From Myxococcales bacterium (lineage in GTDB: Bacteria; Myxococcota_A; UBA796; GCA-2862545): a stretch of 52,526 nucleotides of DNA. Below are positions 35,030 through 43,105 of this stretch, piece after piece (position 1 is the stretch's first letter; each line of letters starts with the position of its first letter). Where the stretch lies: NCBI GenBank assembly GCA_019634415.1, contig JAHQVJ010000049.1:1-52526 (forward strand), in the 5' to 3' direction. A program made the position numbers and the translations under genes. The notes below the pieces were generated by a model that worked only from the letters and a program-made list of their open reading frames with translations, was not told the origin of the DNA and ran no database searches.

Positions 35030-36153
35030 TCCCGCTCCTCTCCCAGGGTGTACTGCTCGGACGACACCGTCACCGACAGCGGCGAGTCCTTCAGCATCTG
35101 CACCCCTTGCGGCGACAGGCAGTTCCCGGAGAGATCCAGGTGCTCGAGGTGTGCTCCGAACTCGACGAACAGCCTTGCCCCTTCGTCGGTGACCGCTCCG
35201 TAGCGGAAGTCCACGGTGCGCAGTCGCTGGAACATGGGAGAGCGGACGAGCTCGTGAATTCCCGCGTCGCCGAACACCGAGAGCCGCAGCGTCAGCGACG
35301 TGAGCCCGATCAGGTGCTCGGATTGCGCGAGGGCCCGCAGATCGTCGAGATCGATGTACGGATCGTCATCCCACTCGAGGCCATGGGGATGGCAGTGGAG
35401 CTTGTCGAGCTTCGACATCGCCGGGTTCGCCGCCAGCAGGGCCAGCGGGTAGCTCGTGAGGTGGTTGACGGTGAGCTCGCGCAGGTTTGGCAGGTCGGCG
35501 GTGAAGATCGCCCGCGAGTCCACCCGATGGGCCATGAGCGTCAGCACCTCGAGCCCAGGCAGCGCACGCACCACCCGCTCGATCCCCTCGCCGTTGGTGT
35601 GGCAGTTGCCTTCCTCGAGCCCCCCGAGCTGCAGCTCCCGCACCGAGCCCAGTCGATCCGTCGGCAGCAAGGCAGCGAGCGAGTCATCCTCGCCGAGCTC
35701 CGTTCCCTCGATGGTGACGGGATCTTCGATGTACTCCGTGTCGAGCAGCCGCAGGCGTCGGAGCCACCGTAGGTGCTCCGGACTTGCAGCACGGAGCCCG
35801 AGGACCAAGCCCGGGTCGAGCTCCGACGCCTCGATGGACGAAAGGAAACCGCGCTCGAAGGCGTGGCGGCGGAAGGAGTAGTGCGACTCCTCTTCCTGCC
35901 CGAGGAGACTCTCTGCCAAGGGCCCGAGCCAGTGCCGACCGTGCTCCTCGAGCAGCTTCGCCTCCCGGGCGGACAGCTCGCCGCGACGCTCCGGGGACAG
36001 CTCCCCCTCGAGCTGGATCTGGATGTGCACGAGCTCGCCCCGAGGGTCCCCCCGATCCGTGAGCCAGTCCGCATACACGAGGTGCTTGCCCACGTCGCTC
36101 GGATCGTCACGAATCGCCTGCTCGAACGCCGCCGCCTGTTCGTCCACCCGCAC
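35002..36153 (-). CDS. TIGR02996/leucine-rich repeat protein
   Basis: A 383-residue protein. Residues about 10-55 carry the TIGR02996 motif FEQAIRDDPSDVGKHLVYADW followed by TDRGDPRGELVHIQIQLEG, frequent in Myxococcota. Leucine-rich repeats follow (LRWLRRLRLLDTEY, SVRELQLGGLEE, LPGLEVLTLMAHRV, LPNLRELTVNHL, LIGLTSLTLRLSVFG, LEHLDLSGNCLSPQG). It is probably a binding or scaffolding protein. GTG start; overlaps the preceding gene by 47 bp and the following ATP-grasp gene by 28 bp. Confidence 0.8.
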   Translation of the reverse strand: MRVDEQAAAFEQAIRDDPSDVGKHLVYADWLTDRGDPRGELVHIQIQLEGELSPERRGELSAREAKLLEEHGRHWLGPLAESLLGQEEESHYSFRRHAFERGFLSSIEASELDPGLVLGLRAASPEHLRWLRRLRLLDTEYIEDPVTIEGTELGEDDSLAALLPTDRLGSVRELQLGGLEEGNCHTNGEGIERVVRALPGLEVLTLMAHRVDSRAIFTADLPNLRELTVNHLTSYPLALLAANPAMSKLDKLHCHPHGLEWDDDPYIDLDDLRALAQSEHLIGLTSLTLRLSVFGDAGIHELVRSPMFQRLRTVDFRYGAVTDEGARLFVEFGAHLEHLDLSGNCLSPQGVQMLKDSPLSVTVSSEQYTLGEEREWLWYGDPE

Positions 36154-37708
36154 CTCCCCGCTTCAACCGCTGCGAGTCCCTTACCGCCTCCGACAGCCAG
36201 GCACTGACCGCCTCGAGGCTCGGCGATGCGGTGGTGTCCAGCTCCATCACGTCCGGAGGACCCGCAGCCGAAGGCGAGGACCCAAGGGAATCATGGCGCG
36301 ACGGAGTCGCGCGAGGTTCCGGCTCCGATGGCCAGTGGTAGCGCTCGAGGAAGGCGTCCAGCAGGGGCTCCCGTGCGTCCGAGTCATGACCCGCCCCCCG
36401 CGCACGAAGCCTCGCCCGCAGCACCTCCTCCGGTGCACGACAGACCACGAATCGACAGGGAACTCCTGCATCGTCGGCCAGCTTCCGTGCGAGATCACAC
36501 AGCGCGGGCGTGCGAAACGACGCATCCAGCACCACGGATCGCCCACTCCGCAGCACGTGCGCCGCTCGTTCCATCAGCCCCTGGTACACCCGCATCGTGG
36601 CCTGCTCCGAGTAGGCGCCCGCGAAGGGCTCGGTGCCCAGCGCCTCCGTGGCGGCCACGCCCGCCAGTCGCTTGCGCAGCGGATCCGCGGCCAGCACCGG
36701 CGCCGCGAGGCTGCTCGACAGCTCCCTCGCGACCGTGCTCTTACCGGCGGCGATGGGGCCACACACCACCACCACCACCGCCTCGTCCCGCTCGTCGGCG
36801 ACCTCGCCGGCCACCTCCAGACGGAGCGCTGCTCCCGGCAGGTCTCCCCGCAGGGCAGCCACCTTGGCGCGCACCCAGGCGCGGTACCCGACGTAGAAGT
36901 CGATGACGTCGTACACGCCCCAGTCGTCGGTGTGCAGGGCCCACCGAGCCACCAAGCGCTCCGCCCATGCCTCGCAGCCGTGCAGTCGCAGACCGAGGGC
37001 CAGGAACGCCACCTCTGCAGCCACGTCCATGCAGCGGTAGCCAGCCGAGAACTCGAGGCCGTCGATCGCCACCACGCGCGGCGCCTCCAGATCGCCGAGC
37101 AGGTAGACGTGGTCGAGTCGAAGATCACCGTGTCCGTCTCGAACGCGCCCTGCCTCGCGCCTGCGCTGCAGCGCCCCGCTGGCCAGCACCTGCTCCAGGT
37201 GGGTCCGCGAGCGCTGCGCCAGCGGCCCCACCAGGTCGTCCGCCATGGGCAGCTGCGCGAAGTTCTCCCGCACGAGCCTCCCCACGACGTCGGCCCCGCC
37301 GTGCTGGTTCGACACCTCGCAGCGGTCGTGGAACGCTGCGAGCCAGCGGGCCACCTCGTCCACGTGCTCCTCCGTCAGCCGACCCGACGCCATCAGATCC
37401 TCCATGCGCCGGTCGTCGGGTAGCCGCCGCATCTCGACGGCCACGTCCACCACCCTGCCGCTCCCGTCCACCTCCAGCCCGTCCGGGTGCTCCGTCAGCT
37501 CGCGCACCCCCAGGGCCACCCCCGGCCCCGTGCGCTCGTCGAGCCAGACCTCGGCCTCACACGCGCGCCGACGGGCCTGCAGCGTGGTGAAGTCGAGGAA
37601 ACCCAGGTCCACGGCCCGCTTGATCTTCAACACACGCTCTGGCCCGAGGAGCACCCGGCTCACGTGGGTCCGACGCTCCTCCGCTCCCTCCCAGCCCAGC
37701 ACCTTCAT
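36107..37708 (-). CDS. Phosphotransferase (APH-like)-P-loop kinase fusion protein
   Basis: A 533-residue fusion. The first half is like aminoglycoside/choline-kinase phosphotransferases: RVLKIKRAVDLGFLDF, H193-G-D195-L-R-L-D-H-V-Y, then VVAIDGLEFSAGYRCMDVAAE. The second half is a zeta-toxin or adenylate-kinase-like P-loop kinase with Walker A GPIAAGKST near residue 320 and S-V-V-L-D-A-S-F near 395. The pair is known as a COG2187/COG0645 fusion. Residues 463-486 (P-R-A-T-P-S-R-H-D-S-L-G) are encoded by palindromic repeat copy A. ATG 37708 is behind GGAGG. Substrate unknown. Confidence 0.8.
   Translation of the reverse strand: MKVLGWEGAEERRTHVSRVLLGPERVLKIKRAVDLGFLDFTTLQARRRACEAEVWLDERTGPGVALGVRELTEHPDGLEVDGSGRVVDVAVEMRRLPDDRRMEDLMASGRLTEEHVDEVARWLAAFHDRCEVSNQHGGADVVGRLVRENFAQLPMADDLVGPLAQRSRTHLEQVLASGALQRRREAGRVRDGHGDLRLDHVYLLGDLEAPRVVAIDGLEFSAGYRCMDVAAEVAFLALGLRLHGCEAWAERLVARWALHTDDWGVYDVIDFYVGYRAWVRAKVAALRGDLPGAALRLEVAGEVADERDEAVVVVVCGPIAAGKSTVARELSSSLAAPVLAADPLRKRLAGVAATEALGTEPFAGAYSEQATMRVYQGLMERAAHVLRSGRSVVLDASFRTPALCDLARKLADDAGVPCRFVVCRAPEEVLRARLRARGAGHDSDAREPLLDAFLERYHWPSEPEPRATPSRHDSLGSSPSAAGPPDVMELDTTASPSLEAVSAWLSEAVRDSQRLKRGGAGGRTGGGVRAGDS
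36253..36322 (-). repeat. 70-bp in-frame palindromic repeat, copy A
   Basis: Read on the minus strand it starts CCGGAACCTCGCGCGACTCC and contains the perfect hairpin GCGCGAC-tcc-GTCGCGC. It is about 88 % identical over 70 positions to copy C at 43602-43671, with no indel. It lies inside the phosphotransferase-kinase gene, encoding about 23 residues with consensus P-x-R-x-T-P-S-R-x-x-S-L, in the same frame as copy B in the UspA gene. Confidence 0.85.
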
Positions 37709-37747
37709 GTCGCCTCCACCCATGCCCAGTGCAGATCGCAGACCAAG

Positions 37748-37763
37748 TGGCACGCGGCCTGCA
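37748..37763 (+). promoter_or_regulatory. Sigma-54 -24/-12 promoter
   Basis: TGGCACGCGGCCTGCA, GG-N10-GC. Predicted +1 at 37774, 11 nt before ATG 37785, so the leader is essentially the SD (AGGAGG). Confidence 0.72.
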
Positions 37764-37784
37764 GCCACGGAGTCAGGAGGATCC

Positions 37785-38528
37785 ATGACCAGACGACTTC
37801 AGCGGCTCGTGGTGCTCGTGGTGCTGACCACCTCGTCGATGTCCTGCGCCAAGCGCTCGGCGCGCCAAGGAGGCTGGCCCAGCACCACGGACATGCGGGC
37901 CCTGACCTTCCGCGCCACGGAGACCCGCAACGCCATGGCACGAGGAGACTATCGAGGATCCAAGAAGCAGCTCGCGTCCCTGTCCGACTGGGCAGAGGAT
38001 CACCTGAGCCCGGGCGATCTGCCCGAGGAGGTGGCCCCCTTCGCCGCTCGGCTCCGCACCGGAGCGTTCCTGGGGACCGTCGCGGAGACGCTACCCGACG
38101 CTGCCGCCGCCTTCGGGGAGGTCATGGCCGCGTGCGGTGACTGCCACGGCCGCCTGGGGCTGCACGTGCCCTACGCCGTCGCCGACGTGGTCTCGCCCGA
38201 GCCCGAGGTCCATGCCCACGCCCGAGCGCTGCAGGGCATGTGGGCAGGGGTGCTGACGTCGGATCCAGCCCGATGGCGCACCGGGGCGTTCGCGTTCCTG
38301 GAGGTGCCGCTGGGCCCCCCGACCAACGCCGCGGGTCTGCAGGCCGCGCTGTGGTCCGACTGGGTGACCATGCTGCACGAGCTGGACCTGGAGGTGCCCA
38401 GCAACAGCACGCGCGCCGCGCTCTTCGTGGAGCTGCTGGCCACCTGCTCGGGGTGTCACGACGGCGACGAGGCCTTGCCTAGGTCGCGATCGCAGGGGCC
38501 AACCGAAGGGCTCGCAGCAGATCCGTGA
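37785..38528 (+). CDS. Di-heme c-type cytochrome lipoprotein
   Basis: A 247-residue protein with two C-x-x-C-H sites: A-C-G-D-C-H-G around residue 110 and T-C-S-G-C-H-D near 225. The signal MTRRLQRLVVLVVLTTSSMSCAK has a lipobox-like S-M-S-C, giving a periplasm-side lipid anchor. Electron carrier or heme sensor; redox partner not known. It has a sigma-54 promoter and a strong AGGAGG SD, and its 3' end overlaps the convergent CBS gene by 50 bp. It opens the sigma-54/redox cluster. Confidence 0.82.
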   Translation: MTRRLQRLVVLVVLTTSSMSCAKRSARQGGWPSTTDMRALTFRATETRNAMARGDYRGSKKQLASLSDWAEDHLSPGDLPEEVAPFAARLRTGAFLGTVAETLPDAAAAFGEVMAACGDCHGRLGLHVPYAVADVVSPEPEVHAHARALQGMWAGVLTSDPARWRTGAFAFLEVPLGPPTNAAGLQAALWSDWVTMLHELDLEVPSNSTRAALFVELLATCSGCHDGDEALPRSRSQGPTEGLAADP

Positions 38529-39243
38529 CCGTCACCAGGCCGTCGGGGGCTCGATGCTCCCGGCCGGTCATGACGACGGCGGCATCGGCGTTCGCATCCA
38601 GCATGGCCGACGCCGTGCGGGCAGCCCCATCCCCCCAGTCCACTCGCACCACCCGTCGGGCATCCACGAGACGCCCCACCGCCAGCTGCGGATCCACACA
38701 TCCCAGCAGCTCTTGGGCCGACAGCAGACCGAGCAGCGCTCCCTGCTGGTCCACCACCACCAGGTGCCGCGCCATCTGTCGGTGAATGCGCTCCGTGGCC
38801 TGGGACACCGTGCACCCCGCAGTGACCGAGCGCAGCGTGGTGCTCGCAATGTCGTCCACCCGCTGTGAGGCGGGCAGGTGCTCGGCGGCCAGTCGCACCA
38901 CGTCCCGTTCGGTGAGGATGCCCACCAAGCGTCCCTGCTCGTCCTTGACCAAGCACACGTCGTCCAGGCTCGCCGCACAGCGTCCGAGTACGTCCCACAG
39001 CGCCTCGTGGGCGTAGGCCCACGGATACACCCGGCTCGCCACCTGCGCCGCGGTGCGGTGGTCGGGGGGCAGCATGCCCAGCACCGTCTCGGCGTGCACC
39101 ACCCCGACGACCCGCTCCGCGTCCACCACCGGCAGATGGTGAATGGGATGACGCAGGAGCAGGTCGCGGCACTCCGACAGCGGAGCCTCGGAGCGGATCG
39201 TCACCAGCTCGGACGTCATCACGTCCGCAATGCGCATCGTCAT
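38479..39243 (-). CDS. CBS-domain protein (four CBS motifs)
   Basis: A 254-residue protein built from two CBS pairs: MRIADVMTSELVTIRSEAPL, HHLPVVDAERVVGVVHAE, VCLVKDEQGRLVGILTERDV, HLVVVDQQGALLGLLSAQEL, then VVMTGREHRAPDGLVTVTDLL. CBS pairs bind adenosine nucleotides and sense energy state; no effector domain is fused. Its ATG is 3 bp after the UspA stop, so both come from the sigma-54 promoter at 39970-39985. The 3' end overlaps the di-heme cytochrome by 50 bp. Confidence 0.85.
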   Translation of the reverse strand: MTMRIADVMTSELVTIRSEAPLSECRDLLLRHPIHHLPVVDAERVVGVVHAETVLGMLPPDHRTAAQVASRVYPWAYAHEALWDVLGRCAASLDDVCLVKDEQGRLVGILTERDVVRLAAEHLPASQRVDDIASTTLRSVTAGCTVSQATERIHRQMARHLVVVDQQGALLGLLSAQELLGCVDPQLAVGRLVDARRVVRVDWGDGAARTASAMLDANADAAVVMTGREHRAPDGLVTVTDLLRALRLAPAIAT

Positions 39244-39246
39244 GGG

Positions 39247-39948
39247 TCACTTCCTCGCGAAGCGGCAGGACAACAGCACGGGCTGGGGCCAGTCGCCGAA
39301 GCTGAACGACAGATCGACGAAGTCGATGCCGGAGTCCGACAGCTCGTCCTCCAGCCGCCGCGACCACCACAGCGGGTCCTCGCCCGGCGACAGCCCCACC
39401 CGGGCGGCGGTGAGGTAGCGGTCTCCCGAGGCGCGCTCGGCCAGCAGGTTGGCGATGTGGTGCACCTGGTCCGCGCGCTTCGTCTCGGGCCGAGGGCTCT
39501 TCTCGTCGAGCAGCTCGAACCTCGGATCCACGCTCCGGGGCAGGATGATCACGGGGCACTGAGCGAACCGAGCCACGTACTCGGCCACGGAGCCCAGCAG
39601 CATGCGGCTCATGCCCGACCGCCCGTGGCTGGGCATGAGGATCAACGATGCTCCCACCTCGGCGGCCAGCGCCACGATGCGCGTGCCCGCATCCCCCACG
39701 CTCACGTGCACCACTGCGCGCTCGCGCAGCGACTCGGGCAGCCGGTCTCGCAGCAACTCGTGGGCGTGGCGACGTCGGGGCTCGTCCTCGTCGGCAGACC
39801 AGACCACCCCTGGAAAGCTCAAGTCGATCCTAGGCAAGACGTGGACCACGTGGACGGTGGCGTCGAGGAGCCCGAGGGACTCCAGCGCCGGAAAGGACCG
39901 GTCGGACAGCTCGGTCAGATCATGCGGAACGACGATGCGCTCGATCAT
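39247..39948 (-). CDS. Universal stress protein (UspA family) with C-terminal extension
   Basis: A 233-residue protein. Residues 1-145 form a Usp domain: MIERIVVPHDLTELSDRSFP, HVVHVLPRID, ILMPSHGRSGMSRMLLGSVAEYVARFAQCPVIILP with the ATP-binding G-x-x-G-x(9)-G-S-x-x pattern. The following 85 residues, up to RFARK, are not a Usp repeat and are not recognised. ATG 39948 has GGAGG eight bases upstream and a sigma-54 promoter 11 nt before the start. The CBS gene follows after 3 bp. Confidence 0.85.
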   Translation of the reverse strand: MIERIVVPHDLTELSDRSFPALESLGLLDATVHVVHVLPRIDLSFPGVVWSADEDEPRRRHAHELLRDRLPESLRERAVVHVSVGDAGTRIVALAAEVGASLILMPSHGRSGMSRMLLGSVAEYVARFAQCPVIILPRSVDPRFELLDEKSPRPETKRADQVHHIANLLAERASGDRYLTAARVGLSPGEDPLWWSRRLEDELSDSGIDFVDLSFSFGDWPQPVLLSCRFARK

Positions 39949-39969
39949 GAACACCTCCGGTGTCCTTTC

Positions 39970-39985
39970 TGCGAGGGGCGTGCCA
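39970..39985 (-). promoter_or_regulatory. Sigma-54 promoter of uspA-CBS operon
   Basis: On the minus strand TGGCACGCCCCTCGCA, GG-N10-GC. Predicted +1 at 39959, 11 nt before the start at 39948. Confidence 0.72.
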
Positions 39986-40033
39986 AGCACCCCGCCGCTG
40001 CGCCGGGCGATCTCCCACAGCCCCCGGTGCGGA

Positions 40034-42454
40034 TCAGCTGCGGGCGCAGCTCTTGTAGACCTCGGGAGCCAGGACCATCGGCACCGCCAGGGCTCCGATC
40101 AGGGCCAGCTCGATCCCCCCGAGCGGTGCGGTGTGGAGCAAGCGCTGCAGCGGCGGCAGATACACCGCACCGGCCTGCAACGTCAGCGTGCCGGCCACCG
40201 CGAGCAGCAGCCAACCATTGGTGAACAGCCCCACCCGCCACAGCGGCGTGCGCAGCGCCCGGTAGTTGAAGACGTTCGCCTTCTCGAGGACCACGAGACA
40301 GGTGAACGCAGCCGTGCGAGCAACGTCCAGCGACCCCGTGCGCTCCATGGCGAGGTGAAAGCACACCACGCTGGCCACCGCCATGTAGATCCCCACCGTG
40401 AGCAACGTGCCGAAGGCACGGCGCGACAACAGCGGCTCGCTCGCCTCCTGCGGGCGCCGTGCCATCACGTCCGGCTCGGGTGGCTCCACGCCCAGCGCCA
40501 GCGCGGTCACGCCATCCGTCACCAGGTTCATCCAGAGGATCTGCACGGGCACGAGGAGCACGGGTCCACCCAGCACGAGGTTCAGCCCAATGGCCAGCAC
40601 CTCCGCGGTGTTCGATGCGAGCAGGTACCGAACGAACTTGCGGATGTTGTCCAGCTGCCTGCGACCCTCCGCGATGCCGTGCACGATGGAGGCGAAGTGG
40701 TCGTCGGTGAGCACGATGTCCGCACTTCCGCGAGCGACGTCGGTTCCTCGAATCCCCATCGCGACGCCGACGTCGGCTTGCTGCAGCGCCGGCGCGTCGT
40801 TCACGCCGTCGCCGGTCATCGCCACGACCTCCCCCTCCTCCTGCAGGCGCTCCACCAGGCGCAGCTTGTCCTCGGGGGTGGCGCGAGCGATCACCTCACC
40901 GTGATGCCCGATGGCGTGGGACACCCCTCGAGCCGTAGAGGGAGCGTCGCCCGTGATCACGATCACGCGCACGCCACCCGAGCGCGCGGCTGCGATGGCA
41001 CCTGCGACCTCCGGACGCGGGGGATCGAGGAGGGCGAAGACCCCGAGGAGCGCTGCAGTCCCATCCTCTCCAGCGGCGACGGCGAGCATCCGCAGTCCCT
41101 CCTGGCCCCACGTCTCGACCAGCTCCTCGACCGTCCCCTGCACCTCGTCGGACAGCGCACACAGCTCCACCACGACCTCGGGCGCGCCCTTGGTCACGCG
41201 CTCCGATCCCACCCGTACCGTCATCCGCTTGGTGCGCGAGTCGAAGGGAATCTCCACGGTCGCGGCCCGGCGCCGCAGTCCCACGTCCAGGGCTGCGAGC
41301 ACCAAGGCCGCCTCTGTCGGGGAGCCCACCGCCCTCGATGAGCCATCGTCGTCTCGCGACACCTCCGCCTGACTGCAGTCCAGCGCCGCCTGCAGCGCCC
41401 GCGATGCCGAGGGCGACCGAGCAGACATGCGCTCCCCCTCGCCTCGGCCCAGGGCGTAGGTTCCCTCGGGCGTCCAGAGGCGGCGTGCGACCATCCGCCC
41501 CTCCGTCAGCGTGCCCGTCTTGTCGGTACAGACCACCGTGGCAGCACCCAGGGTCTCGGCGGCCTCGAGACGTCGCAGCAGCACGTGCCGGCGCGCCAGC
41601 CGACGCACCCCCAGCGCCAGCGTGAGGGTGACCACGGCGGGCAGTCCCTCCGGCACGGCAGCCACCGCGAGGGACACCGCGGTGAGGAGCATCTCCAGCG
41701 CGTCCAGCCCGGCCAGCCACCCCATCCCACCGATGGCGGCCGCGGTGGACAGGGCGAGCACACCCAGCTGTCGACTGACCCTGGCCATCTGTCGCTGTAG
41801 CGGGGTGGCAGGCGTGACCGCCTCGTCGGCCAGCGCCGCGACTCGGCCGAAGGCCGTGTGCATCCCCGTGGCCGTGACCTGCGCCACGGCCGTGCCCGCC
41901 ACCACGTCCGTCGCCTGGAACCCACGCGCTTCGTCTCGTTCGTCTTCGCGCACCTCGCCGGACACCGACTTGAGCACGGGCACCGACTCCCCGGTCAACA
42001 CGGACTCGTCCACCTCCAGCGCATGGGCCGACAGCCACCGCACGTCCGCCGGGATGCGGTCCCCAGCAGACAGCTCCACCACGTCGCCCGGCACCAGCGC
42101 GCGGGCATCCACCTCCACGACAGCCCCCTGTCGACGCACCCGAGCGGTGGGCCGCAACATCTCGGACAGGGCCTGCAGTGCTCGATCCGCGCGAAACTCC
42201 TGCGCGATCCCCAGCCCCGCGTTCGCCAGCAGGATGGCGCACACAACGACGGCGTCGAGCACCTCGCCCAACACGGCCGACAGCGCAGCCGCTGCCACCA
42301 AGATCCACACGAGCGGACTCGACAGCTGTCGCCCGATGCGCTCCGCCAACGATGTGGGGCGGGCCTCCCGGATCTCGTTGGATCCGTACTGGCTCCGACG
42401 TTCCGCCACCTCTGCTTCGGATAGCCCTCGAAGATGGTCGTCCTGCTGGGTCAC
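40034..42454 (-). CDS. P-type cation-transporting ATPase (Ca2+-type, P2)
   Basis: An 806-residue pump. Actuator L-T-G-E-S near residue 152, PAVPEGLPA-like AAVPEGLPA (M4), D311-K-T-G-T-L-T phosphorylation site, KGAPE nucleotide-binding motif, MTGDGVNDAPAL hinge and M6 N-L-V-T-D-G-V-T-A-L-A-L. The M4 VPEGLP and N..D in M6 are the calcium-type ATPase pattern; Mg2+, Na+ or K+ are also possible for this branch. GTG 42454 with GGGAGGGAGG upstream and a sigma-54 promoter 12 nt before. Pumps of this branch (CtpF) belong to hypoxia regulons in mycobacteria. Confidence 0.9.
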   Translation of the reverse strand: MTQQDDHLRGLSEAEVAERRSQYGSNEIREARPTSLAERIGRQLSSPLVWILVAAAALSAVLGEVLDAVVVCAILLANAGLGIAQEFRADRALQALSEMLRPTARVRRQGAVVEVDARALVPGDVVELSAGDRIPADVRWLSAHALEVDESVLTGESVPVLKSVSGEVREDERDEARGFQATDVVAGTAVAQVTATGMHTAFGRVAALADEAVTPATPLQRQMARVSRQLGVLALSTAAAIGGMGWLAGLDALEMLLTAVSLAVAAVPEGLPAVVTLTLALGVRRLARRHVLLRRLEAAETLGAATVVCTDKTGTLTEGRMVARRLWTPEGTYALGRGEGERMSARSPSASRALQAALDCSQAEVSRDDDGSSRAVGSPTEAALVLAALDVGLRRRAATVEIPFDSRTKRMTVRVGSERVTKGAPEVVVELCALSDEVQGTVEELVETWGQEGLRMLAVAAGEDGTAALLGVFALLDPPRPEVAGAIAAARSGGVRVIVITGDAPSTARGVSHAIGHHGEVIARATPEDKLRLVERLQEEGEVVAMTGDGVNDAPALQQADVGVAMGIRGTDVARGSADIVLTDDHFASIVHGIAEGRRQLDNIRKFVRYLLASNTAEVLAIGLNLVLGGPVLLVPVQILWMNLVTDGVTALALGVEPPEPDVMARRPQEASEPLLSRRAFGTLLTVGIYMAVASVVCFHLAMERTGSLDVARTAAFTCLVVLEKANVFNYRALRTPLWRVGLFTNGWLLLAVAGTLTLQAGAVYLPPLQRLLHTAPLGGIELALIGALAVPMVLAPEVYKSCARS

Positions 42455-42476
42455 CCTCCCTCCCGATGGGCCCCAT

Positions 42477-42492
42477 TGCAAGAGAAGCGCCA
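42477..42492 (-). promoter_or_regulatory. Sigma-54 promoter of P-type ATPase gene
   Basis: Minus strand TGGCGCTTCTCTTGCA; A>G in the -24 box, perfect TTGCA. Predicted +1 at 42466, 12 nt before GTG 42454. Confidence 0.7.
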
Positions 42493-42517
42493 ACGCAGGA
42501 GCAGGCCCAGACAGGGC

Positions 42518-42533
42518 TGGCACGGCGGTTGCT
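42518..42533 (+). promoter_or_regulatory. Sigma-54 promoter of the second UspA gene
   Basis: TGGCACGGCGGTTGCT, near-consensus in both boxes. Predicted +1 at 42544, 12 nt before ATG 42556. Divergent from the ATPase promoter with only 25 bp between the two -24 boxes. Confidence 0.78.
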
Positions 42534-42555
42534 GACAGTGCACCGGGAGGTACTC

Positions 42556-43035
42556 ATGCTCTGGAACTCGGTGCGAACGGCGGTGGTCCCGGTGGATCTG
42601 GAGGAGCCGCAGAACGAGGCCTTGAGGCTGGCGCTGCAAGCCACAGCGCCGGAGTCCCGCGTGACCCCATCGCGCTACAATTCACTTGGAACCTCAACTT
42701 CAGCTGCCAGCAGTTCGGAGGGACAGGTGCACGTCGTCTACGTGCTCCCCACGCTGGAGCCCTCGTTGATCACGCAGATCCCACCCACCCAGCGGATCTC
42801 GACGGCGACCCAGAACCTGAAGCAATGGCTCACGTCGCAGGACGCTCCCTCGAGGGTGGTACCCCAGGTGACCATCGGCCCAGCGGCACAGGAGATCGTG
42901 GCCCTGGCTGACGGCGTGGGCGCGGACCTGATCGTGCTGCCGTCCCACCGAAGGCGCGGCGTCGCGCGGGCCTTCGTCGGCTCGGTGGCGAGCCGCGTCG
43001 TCCGGCTGTCCACCATCCCGGTGCTGGTCCTGTAG
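42556..43035 (+). CDS. UspA-family protein interrupted by an in-frame palindromic repeat
   Basis: A 159-residue protein. Residues 1-31 (VRTAVVPVDLEEPQNEALRL) and 56-159 (VHVVYVLPTL ... ADLIVLPSHRRRGVARAFVG followed by SVASRVVRLSTIPVLVL) form a Usp fold with a G-x-x-x-A-x-x-x-G-S-V-A nucleotide loop. Residues 32-55 are not Usp: they read PESRVTPSRYNSLGTSTSAA and are encoded by repeat copy B (42649-42718). The insertion falls where helix 1 should join strand 2, so a surface loop. ATG 42556 has GGGAGG and a sigma-54 promoter. Confidence 0.85.
   Translation: MLWNSVRTAVVPVDLEEPQNEALRLALQATAPESRVTPSRYNSLGTSTSAASSSEGQVHVVYVLPTLEPSLITQIPPTQRISTATQNLKQWLTSQDAPSRVVPQVTIGPAAQEIVALADGVGADLIVLPSHRRRGVARAFVGSVASRVVRLSTIPVLVL
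42649..42718 (+). repeat. 70-bp in-frame palindromic repeat, copy B
   Basis: Starts CCGGAGTCCCGCGTGACCCC; about 76 % identical to copy C with no indel. The hairpin is partly decayed (one wobble, one mismatch). It is translated within the UspA gene, with no stop, giving P-E-S-R-V-T-P-S-R-Y-N-S-L-G-T-S-T-S-A-A. Confidence 0.82.
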
Positions 43036-43064
43036 GGCGATCCCACACACCCTCCGGCGTCTCT

Positions 43065-43080
43065 TGGCACGGGGAGGGCA
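43065..43080 (+). promoter_or_regulatory. Sigma-54 promoter of mono-heme protein
   Basis: TGGCACGGGGAGGGCA, GG-N10-GC with weak -12 context. Predicted +1 at 43091, 15 nt before ATG 43106. Confidence 0.62.
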
Positions 43081-43105
43081 AACCAAACAGATCGGAGGAG
43101 CAGCC

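Noticed and set aside
33884..37708. RiPP biosynthetic cluster
   Set aside because: An ATP-grasp enzyme is present but there is no precursor peptide, radical SAM or transporter in the operon.
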